From: Desulfuromonadales bacterium
GTDB taxonomy: Bacteria; Desulfobacterota; Desulfuromonadia; Desulfuromonadales; BM103
Assembly (NCBI GenBank): GCA_030614505.1
Contig: JAUWTX010000120.1
Coordinates: 1-6,664, forward strand
DNA length: 6,664 nucleotides
Direction of reading: 5' to 3'
Shown: piece after piece, positions 1-5,680 of the stretch
Position numbering within the stretch: the stretch's first letter is position 1
Layout: each line of letters begins with the position of its first letter
Program-made: the position numbers and the translations under genes
The notes under the pieces: generated by a model
Told to the model about the DNA's origin: nothing
Seen by the model: only the letters and a program-made list of their open reading frames with translations
Databases searched by the model: none

Positions 1-177
1 AAATTGCAGAACCTGATTTTCGACAACCAGGTTCTTTGGAGTCATCGTGCCATGGCGGCTATGCTCGGCGTGATTCTGAAACTGCCGCCGGTAAAGAGGG
101 CACTCGCCAGCGAACAGATCGGATCGCGCTATCTCGGCACACTCTGCGAGCACTATGATGCCAGAGAGAACTCCTGA
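1..177 (+). CDS. 3' end of an unidentified plus-strand gene (partial)
   Basis: An open frame enters from the left edge in phase 1 and runs 58 codons to a TGA at 175-177. The translated tail contains LWSHRAMAAMLGVILKLPP, then a basic and polar stretch, and ends in YDARENS. It reads like a genuine protein C-terminus: hydrophobic and amphipathic residues followed by a charged end. A rho-independent terminator in the same orientation lies about 75 nt downstream, which supports this strand and frame. I do not recognise the family, and too little is present to assign a function. Phase 3 is also open for most of this stretch, but its product is rich in Arg, Ser and Gly and looks like a shadow. The gene converges with the minus-strand cluster, so it is not part of that operon. 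Confidence 0.6.
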   Translation, partial: KLQNLIFDNQVLWSHRAMAAMLGVILKLPPVKRALASEQIGSRYLGTLCEHYDARENS

Positions 178-315
178 TCTGAATATGGCTCTGCTTGTTG
201 GGGCTGTGTCGATGAATGGGGCTTCTGGATAGATATTATTTACAAACTGATAAGGGGGCCTTTCGGCTCCCTTATTGTTTTCGGTTCTCTTTGTGTTACA
301 GCTTTACTTTCGGAG
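178..315. other. Convergent intergenic region
   Basis: This 138-nt gap separates two tail-to-tail genes. Its only recognisable content is the terminator hairpin at 251-281. I see no small ORF with a ribosome binding site, no tRNA-like fold and no convincing promoter in it. Confidence 0.6.
251..281 (+). terminator. Rho-independent terminator of the plus-strand gene, possibly bidirectional
   Basis: The left arm TAAGGGGGCC (251-260) and right arm GGCTCCCTTA (265-274) pair over 10 bp around a TTTC loop. The only irregularity is one G-U wobble in the plus-strand RNA. TTGTTTT (275-281) follows as the U-rich tract, so plus-strand termination is well supported. Read on the minus strand, the hairpin has an A-C mismatch, a GAAA loop and only a weak T-rich tail. 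It lies about 40 nt past the stop of the acyl-CoA synthetase gene, so it may also end the minus-strand operon less efficiently. Confidence 0.85.
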
Positions 316-2235
316 TTATTTGAACAACCGGTCTATCAGTTCCTTATACTTTCTTTCGATGATATAGCGGCGTTTTTTGAAGGTATTGGTCAATTCCTCA
401 CCAACCGTGAATTCATGCTTGAGAAAATCAATTTTTTGCAGCTTTTCGTAGGGTTTGAAGCCATTCTTGGCATGTAGTAACCGGTTGATTTCATTCTTAA
501 CCCGATCACGCAAGGCATGGTCTTCGTGCAGGTCTTTGACGTCCTCTTCTGAGTGGCCGAACCGCTCCATGACAAAGTCTTTCAACTTGTCCCAATCCGG
601 CACAATCAGTGCCGCCAAACCTTTGCGGTCTTGGCCAACCAGCACCGCATCGTTAACAAAAGGCAACTGACTGATGGCGCCTTCAATGCGTGATGGGTCG
701 ATATTCTCTCCGCTGGCGAGGACGATGATCTCCTTGGAGCGGCCGGTCAGAACCAGTTCTCCGTGAATGGTCATTTTCCCTAAGTCACCAGTCCGAAAAA
801 AGCCATCGGCAGTGAAGGCTTTACGATTTTCCTCTTCATTATCAATGTAGCCGTCAAAGACTTGCGGCCCTCTCACTTCTACTTCGCCTTCTATTCCCGG
901 ATCGACCTGTATGCCATCGCTGTTAACCACGCGTAGCTCCGTCACAGAAATCGGTGGACCCAATGTGCCGAAAATTTCGCTATTGAAGCCGCGCCCGGCA
1001 ATCGCCGGAGCGCATTCGGTCATGCCGTAGGCGTTGGCGATGCGAACACCGATGGCGTCAAGCCAGCTTTCCAGGTAGGCAGGCAGTGTACCGCCGCCAC
1101 TCACGGCCATTCTGAGTTGGCCACCGAATTTCTCCTGTAGCGGGGCCAGCTTTTTCTGCGCCAGCCAGTATGGGAGTGCCAGGATTGTCATTTCGACCAG
1201 GGCGATCAGTTTCCGGCCGAGGCGAACCGGAAGATTGCTTCGTGTGAACTGAGGCAGGTGCCCGCGCAACTGGCGCTGGGTACGGCGAAAACGAATCGAG
1301 ATTTTGATCAGCAAGTTGAAAACAGTAACCGCTTTACTGCCACGTGCCATAACCGTCGCCAGAACCTTGCTGTAGAGCGACTCCCATAGTCTGGGTACCG
1401 TTGCTACCAGGGTCGGTTGATAGGTTACCAGGTCGGCAGCGAAGGTTTTCAGTGACGAGTAGACGATGCAACTGCCCCAGGTCAGGGCGAGAAGTTCGAG
1501 GGCGCGCTCGAAAATGTGCCAGCTGGGCAGAATGGACACCCACAAATCCTGCTCTGTGATTGCAATCACCGGCGGCAGAGTCTCCGTGTTGAAGAGGATG
1601 TTGCGATGGTTCAGCATGACCCCCTTGGGGTTGCCGGTGGTTCCGGAAGTGAAGATAATGGTGACCAGGTCCTTTTGGGTTATTGCTGCCACCATCTGGT
1701 CAAAACGGTGAAAATCATCGTCGCTAAGGGTACGCTCTTTAAGGATGTCGTTATAAGCATAGATGCGACTGAAGAGAGTGTGTTTGTCACTGCCTTCGAT
1801 AATGAAAACGGTTTTGACTTCCTTGTGGCTGCTGAGCATTTCCTGATGACGGGCCAGCAAAGTTTCAGTTTCGACAACTATGAAGGTACAGCGGGCGTGG
1901 TTGAGGATGTACTCCAGTTCCTGGGTCGGTGTTTCACTGCCACGCGGGACACTGACGGCACCGAGTGACATGAGAGCAAGATCGGTGACGATCCAGGCAT
2001 AACGGTTGTCGGAGAGCAACATAACCCGGCTGCCTTGCCTGACCTTGCGCTCTTCGAATGCCTTGGCCAGAAGTATGACGTCTTCACGCAACTTGGTGTA
2101 GTCAACGGTTAATTCATTGTCACCAACCCGGTAGATAAAGGCCGGTCGGTCAGGGAACCTCTGGCAGGTCGCCATGATGGCAGCAATGACCGAGGGAGAA
2201 TTAGGTTGCCAGTTAGGGGGTGCCTCATTCCTCAT
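316..2235 (-). CDS. Long-chain acyl-CoA synthetase (AMP-dependent ligase, adenylate-forming family)
   Basis: This 639-aa protein should activate a fatty acid or similar carboxylate with ATP to an acyl-adenylate and then form the acyl-CoA, at the cytoplasmic face of the inner membrane. The family core motifs are present in order: the P-loop-like IFTSGTTGNPKG (194-205), LPSWHIFER (236-244), SGGGTLP (379-385), the YGMTE motif (403-407), FRTGD with the ribose-binding Asp (480-484), GRSKEIIVLASGENIDP at the domain hinge (498-514), and LTNTFKKRR near the C-terminus, where K620 fits the catalytic lysine position. The length and the basic/hydrophobic insertion around 300-370 match the eukaryote-like FAA/FadD15-type long-chain synthetases rather than E. 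coli FadD (about 560 aa). The ATG at 2235 overlaps the end of the RND gene by 11 nt, which implies translational coupling. The stop is TAA. Family assignment is firm; chain length and exact substrate cannot be read from sequence. Confidence 0.95.
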   Translation of the reverse strand: MRNEAPPNWQPNSPSVIAAIMATCQRFPDRPAFIYRVGDNELTVDYTKLREDVILLAKAFEERKVRQGSRVMLLSDNRYAWIVTDLALMSLGAVSVPRGSETPTQELEYILNHARCTFIVVETETLLARHQEMLSSHKEVKTVFIIEGSDKHTLFSRIYAYNDILKERTLSDDDFHRFDQMVAAITQKDLVTIIFTSGTTGNPKGVMLNHRNILFNTETLPPVIAITEQDLWVSILPSWHIFERALELLALTWGSCIVYSSLKTFAADLVTYQPTLVATVPRLWESLYSKVLATVMARGSKAVTVFNLLIKISIRFRRTQRQLRGHLPQFTRSNLPVRLGRKLIALVEMTILALPYWLAQKKLAPLQEKFGGQLRMAVSGGGTLPAYLESWLDAIGVRIANAYGMTECAPAIAGRGFNSEIFGTLGPPISVTELRVVNSDGIQVDPGIEGEVEVRGPQVFDGYIDNEEENRKAFTADGFFRTGDLGKMTIHGELVLTGRSKEIIVLASGENIDPSRIEGAISQLPFVNDAVLVGQDRKGLAALIVPDWDKLKDFVMERFGHSEEDVKDLHEDHALRDRVKNEINRLLHAKNGFKPYEKLQKIDFLKHEFTVGEELTNTFKKRRYIIERKYKELIDRLFK

Positions 2236-4594
2236 GAACGGTACACTCCCTGTCAGAATCAGTCGAGTCCTGTCCGGCTGGCTTTGTTTTTAGCAGCCAG
2301 CAGGCCAGGGCCGGCAGAAGCAGGATGGCGCCGAGCATGTTCACCAGGAACATGAAGGTCAGCAGGATCCCCATATCGGCCTGGAATTTGAGCGGTGAAA
2401 AAATCCAGGTTGCCACACCGATGGCTAGGGTGACGCCGGTGAAGACGACTCCGTTGCCGGTGATCGCCAGGGTGTGTAAATAGGAGTCCTGGAGCGTATG
2501 TCCTTGATCGATGCAGCTCTTCAGACGGCTGAAGATGTATATACCGTAGTCGACCCCGACTCCGACGCCGAGGGCAACGACCGGCAGGGTTGACACCTTG
2601 AGGCCGATCTCGAGCACACTCATCAGGGCGTAGGCGAGAATCGACACCAAGGCGAGAGGCAGGATGATGCAGAGTACCGAGCGGGGTGAGCGGAACTCAT
2701 AGAGGCAGAGGAAAATGACCGCACCGAAGACGTAGAGGAGGATCGGAACCTGGGCCGCTTCGACCTCTTCGTTGGTTGCCGCCATGACCCCGACGTTGCC
2801 GGTAGCCAGGCGGAACTTGAGATCCTCTTTATCGTGGTCGGCACGATAACTTTTAACTTCGGCAACGATACTGTTGATAGTTTCTGCTTTGTGATCGGTG
2901 GTGAAGATCATCACCGGCATGACGCTACAGTCGCTGTTCAAAAGGCCGCTGCTGGTCGGCACGTAGCCGACTGCCTGCACCATTGACGCCGGGTTGCGCG
3001 GCAGGACTCGCCACTTGAGACTGCCCTCATTCCAGCCGGCGTTAATCACCTTGGCGACTCCAGGCAAGGTAATGACCGACTGTACCCCGGGGACGTTCTT
3101 CATGTTCCATGCGAAGCGGTCGATGTCGTTCATCGTATCGTAGTCTATGCAGCCGTCGGCTTTTGTCTCAACGATCACCGTGAGCAGGTCGACGCCGATA
3201 GAGAAATGCTTTGTGATTACCTCGCTGTCACGGTTATAGCGCGAATCTGTGCGTAGTTCCGGCACACCACGATGCATGTCGCCGACCTTGATGTCGGCTC
3301 CTTTCCAGAGGCCGAAACCGAGCAGCAGAATCGAGATGACGATAATAACGATCGCCGGCCGCGGTTCAGCAGCGCGTTCAAAGAGGCGCCAGGCTGGTTT
3401 TAGGAGGTTGATCTGCGAGTCAATCTGTCGTTGGTAGCGTCGGCCGGTCTTAACGTATGAGAGCAGGACCGGAAGCAGGATCATGTTGGTGAGAATAATC
3501 ACTGCGACGCCGAGGCTGGCAGTGACTGCCATCTCCTGGATCACCCGAATCTCAATCAGCTGGATAGTGACGAAGCCGATCGTGTCGCTCGCCAGAGCTA
3601 TAAAGCCGGGGATTAATAGTTGGCGAAAGCTCGCCCTGGCCGCTGTCATGCTGTCCGCCCCGTTGTGGACTTCGGCAGCGTTGGCGGTGATCATCTGCAC
3701 CGCATGGCTGACGCCGATAGCGAAGATCAGGAAGGGGACCAGCAGGCCCATCGGGTCAATTCCGTAGCCGAGTAGCGGTAGCAGACCGAGCTGCCAGATC
3801 ACGGCAATCAGTGAACAGGAGATTGGCACCAGGGTCAGCAACTTAGAGCGGGTGTAGAGGAACACCAGCAGTGTAGTGACTATGAAGGCGATGAAGAAGA
3901 AGAGTATGACGCGCATGGCACCGTCGGCGATATCGCTGATCACTTTGGCAAAGCCAATGATGTGCACGTCGATCAGATCGCTCTGGTACTTGTCGCGGAT
4001 CCGTTCTTCCAGCAGGTGGCCGACCTCTATGTAGTCAAGCTTCAGGCCGGTGCCAGGGTCTATTTCAAGAAGCTGGGCGCTGATGATTGCGCCGCTGAAG
4101 TCATTGGCGACCAGCCGGCCGACGATCCCCGCCTTGAGGATGTTTCTGCGGACCTTGTCGAGACCATCTGCGTCTGGCCGAAAGTCAGCCGGAACCACGT
4201 TGCCTCCGGCGATACCATCTTCAACAACTTCAGTAAAGCGCACGTTGGGGGTAAAGATTGAAGTGACCTGGGCGCGGTCGACTCCGGGGATGAAGAAGAC
4301 GTCATCTGTTGCCTTCTCCAGAGTGGAGAAGAATTCCGGAGTGAACATGTCGCCCTGACGGCTCATCAGGGCAATCACAACTCGATTCGCTCCACCGAAT
4401 TCCTTGCTGTGCTCAGTGAAGGTCTGCATGTACTCGTGTTTGAGAGGCAACAGCTTGCTGAAGCCGGCATCAATGCGCAGGTTTGTCACCGAGGTGGCCA
4501 TGAACAGGGTGACCAGCCCGAAGAGGACAAGGATTAATCGGCGGTTACCGAAGACTAGCTGTTCCAAGGCATTGATGAGGCGGCCTAGTTTCAT
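2225..4594 (-). CDS. RND/MMPL-superfamily exporter (12-TM inner-membrane permease)
   Basis: This 789-aa integral membrane protein has the duplicated RND layout. TM1 is at about 19-37, followed by a large periplasmic loop (about 38-226). TM2-TM6 (about 228-380) form a sterol-sensing-domain-like bundle. TM7 (about 413-430) is followed by a second periplasmic loop (about 432-614), TM8-TM12 (about 616-766) and a short acidic cytoplasmic tail. The TM10 signature GVGVGVDYGIYIFSR (676-690) carries Asp682, the usual proton-relay position of MMPL/HpnN-type RND proteins. The equivalent TM4 segment reads AIGVSHAVQ, with His297 in place of Asp. Its length is shorter than the tripartite HAE1 drug pumps (about 1,000-1,050 aa) and fits the 'predicted exporter of the RND superfamily' group, several of whose members move lipids or hopanoids. 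It starts 18 nt after the propeller gene with a good AGGAG site, and overlaps the downstream acyl-CoA synthetase by 11 nt. Substrate is unknown; a hydrophobic one is inferred from family and context. Confidence 0.92.
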   Translation of the reverse strand: MKLGRLINALEQLVFGNRRLILVLFGLVTLFMATSVTNLRIDAGFSKLLPLKHEYMQTFTEHSKEFGGANRVVIALMSRQGDMFTPEFFSTLEKATDDVFFIPGVDRAQVTSIFTPNVRFTEVVEDGIAGGNVVPADFRPDADGLDKVRRNILKAGIVGRLVANDFSGAIISAQLLEIDPGTGLKLDYIEVGHLLEERIRDKYQSDLIDVHIIGFAKVISDIADGAMRVILFFFIAFIVTTLLVFLYTRSKLLTLVPISCSLIAVIWQLGLLPLLGYGIDPMGLLVPFLIFAIGVSHAVQMITANAAEVHNGADSMTAARASFRQLLIPGFIALASDTIGFVTIQLIEIRVIQEMAVTASLGVAVIILTNMILLPVLLSYVKTGRRYQRQIDSQINLLKPAWRLFERAAEPRPAIVIIVISILLLGFGLWKGADIKVGDMHRGVPELRTDSRYNRDSEVITKHFSIGVDLLTVIVETKADGCIDYDTMNDIDRFAWNMKNVPGVQSVITLPGVAKVINAGWNEGSLKWRVLPRNPASMVQAVGYVPTSSGLLNSDCSVMPVMIFTTDHKAETINSIVAEVKSYRADHDKEDLKFRLATGNVGVMAATNEEVEAAQVPILLYVFGAVIFLCLYEFRSPRSVLCIILPLALVSILAYALMSVLEIGLKVSTLPVVALGVGVGVDYGIYIFSRLKSCIDQGHTLQDSYLHTLAITGNGVVFTGVTLAIGVATWIFSPLKFQADMGILLTFMFLVNMLGAILLLPALACWLLKTKPAGQDSTDSDRECTVHEE
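2246..2251 (-). promoter_or_regulatory. Likely ribosome binding site of the acyl-CoA synthetase gene
   Basis: The minus strand reads AGGGAG here, 10 nt before the ATG at 2235 and inside the last codons of the RND gene. The spacing is slightly long. Together with the 11-nt gene overlap it suggests partly coupled (termination-reinitiation) translation rather than independent initiation. Confidence 0.55.
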
Positions 4595-4601
4595 GGAGGG
4601 T

Positions 4602-4606
4602 CTCCT
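4602..4606 (-). promoter_or_regulatory. Shine-Dalgarno site of the RND exporter gene
   Basis: AGGAG on the minus strand lies 7 nt before the ATG at 4594, in the 18-nt gap after the propeller gene's stop codon. Ideal match and spacing fix this ATG as the start. Confidence 0.8.
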
Positions 4607-4612
4607 GCTCTA

Positions 4613-5617
4613 CTATGGTCTGGACAAGTCGTCCCGGGTAATTTTCTTGATGCCTGCTTCGCCAACGGTGACGAGAGTGCCATCAGCGGCTTCTACCAGG
4701 GCGGCAAAACCTTTGCGATCGCTCTCCTGGTGAAGAGTGAACGTCTTTCCGGCATCGTTACTCACCAACATGACGCCGCCCAGGCCTGCGATGACGAGGG
4801 TGCCATCAGCGAGTTTCAGAATATTAGTCAGACTTGCCTCGGTGCCGGAGGCGAGCTTTGTCCAGCTGTCACCGGCATCCTCGGAGCGGAACAGGTTGCC
4901 GCGCAAGCCGAACAGCAACAGGCTGTTGTCGCCAAGCGGCAGACCGCCGAAAAAGGAGCCCTCATAGGGTGGTGTCAGCGTCTCCCATTTCTCGCCACTG
5001 TCATCTGAGCGATAGAAGGTACCGGCCTCAGCGGCAATGAACAAATGGTTGTCATCGACCATGAGCTTGTTGAGATGCATATCCTCTTCGCTGATGGCGC
5101 GGTATTCCCAACTCTCGCCGCCATCAAGAGTTTCAAGAAAGGCACCATAGGCGCCGATAGCTAAAGCATGCTCTGCGCCAAGATACAGGACATCAAGCAA
5201 TGGCTGCTCGGCCTCAATGTCCTCGTAGATCTTCTGCCAATTTTGACCGCCATCAGTGGTACGCAGGATCGTCTGGTCATGACCAACGACCAGGCCGTGT
5301 CTGCGGTCGAAAAAGGAGACGCCGGTTAGGGTTGCCCGACATGGCACCTGCGCCTGCTGCCAGGTCTCACCATCATCCTCGCTGATCAGGATATGCCCCC
5401 ATTCACCAACAGCGATCAGGGTGCTGTCTACTTTCTGGATGTCGAGTAGCAAGGATTTTGTCGCCATTGCCGCCGGGACGGATGTGTCTTCGGCTTGTGT
5501 CGGTACAACAAACAGAAGAACTCCGGCAAGCGCGACAAACGCCAAGGTCGCAAGTAGCGAAAGAGGACGTGTATACTTAGTGTTCCTGATGAAAGGTCCC
5601 ACGGGTAACCAAGTCAT
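4613..5617 (-). CDS. Secreted YCF48-like / BNR-repeat beta-propeller protein
   Basis: With the ATG at 5617 the product is 334 aa. A basic N-region is followed by a hydrophobic core (about 18-39) and a TQA|ED signal peptidase I site (after residue 42), so the mature protein is periplasmic. The body has six Asp-box motifs of the S/T-x-D-x-G-x-x-W/F type: SEDDGETW (79), TTDGGQNW (120), TLDGGESW (163), SDDSGEKW (204), SEDAGDSW (245) and SNDAGKTF (286). Their spacing is 41-43 residues, as in the seven-bladed YCF48/sialidase-type propeller. YCF48 itself is a photosystem II assembly factor; in non-photosynthetic bacteria relatives occur beside RND exporters, and I infer a scaffold or accessory role for the pump here. 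The frame stays open upstream to a TTG at 5629, but that codon lies in the T-tract of a terminator hairpin, so the ATG is preferred. No clear ribosome binding site precedes either start. The stop is TAG at 4613-4615. Confidence 0.88.
   Translation of the reverse strand: MTWLPVGPFIRNTKYTRPLSLLATLAFVALAGVLLFVVPTQAEDTSVPAAMATKSLLLDIQKVDSTLIAVGEWGHILISEDDGETWQQAQVPCRATLTGVSFFDRRHGLVVGHDQTILRTTDGGQNWQKIYEDIEAEQPLLDVLYLGAEHALAIGAYGAFLETLDGGESWEYRAISEEDMHLNKLMVDDNHLFIAAEAGTFYRSDDSGEKWETLTPPYEGSFFGGLPLGDNSLLLFGLRGNLFRSEDAGDSWTKLASGTEASLTNILKLADGTLVIAGLGGVMLVSNDAGKTFTLHQESDRKGFAALVEAADGTLVTVGEAGIKKITRDDLSRP
4739..5383 (-). repeat. Six tandem Asp-box (BNR-like) propeller repeats within the CDS
   Basis: Six protein-level repeats have Asp-box starts at residues 79, 120, 163, 204, 245 and 286 of the 334-aa product, giving intervals of 41, 43, 41, 41 and 41. 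Each follows a short hydrophobic strand pair of the type 'AVGxxGxILxS'. A further strand pair near the C-terminus (TLVTVGEAGIKKI) has no intact Asp-box and probably completes the seventh blade. The DNA itself is diverged, so this is a protein repeat and not a nucleotide repeat. Confidence 0.85.
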
Positions 5618-5627
5618 GGTTTCAGGC

Positions 5628-5659
5628 AAAAACGGCCGGACCCGTTCGGGTCCGGCCGT
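5628..5659 (-). terminator. Strong intrinsic terminator/attenuator between the DUF1329 and propeller genes
   Basis: Arms ACGGCCGGACCC (5632-5643) and GGGTCCGGCCGT (5648-5659) are perfect 12-bp complements around a 4-nt loop. They are GC-rich (10 of 12 pairs) and on the minus strand are followed directly by TTTTT (5632-5628). On the plus strand the hairpin is preceded by A5 and followed by CGGTG, so the polarity is clearly minus-strand. The stem begins 21 nt past the DUF1329 stop codon, and the T-tract ends 10 nt before the propeller ATG. It should terminate much of the transcription leaving DUF1329 and leave only read-through for the three genes downstream, unless they have another promoter. 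Confidence 0.9.
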
Positions 5660-5680
5660 CGGTGATACGGGAACTTCAGG

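Noticed and set aside
1516..1968. 150-aa plus-strand open frame antisense to the acyl-CoA synthetase
   Set aside because: It lies opposite the conserved ATP-binding region of the synthetase, has no family motif, and is best explained as a shadow frame.
4352..4372. Inverted repeat GCCCTGA...TCAGGGC
   Set aside because: It is a 7-bp stem with a 7-nt loop inside the RND coding frame, with no T-tract and no sign of regulatory placement. Such repeats are expected by chance in coding sequence of this length.
5627..5629. TTG as the start of the propeller gene
   Set aside because: The codon sits in the T-tract of the terminator, and any ribosome binding site would be buried in the hairpin. The ATG 12 nt downstream retains a complete signal peptide.
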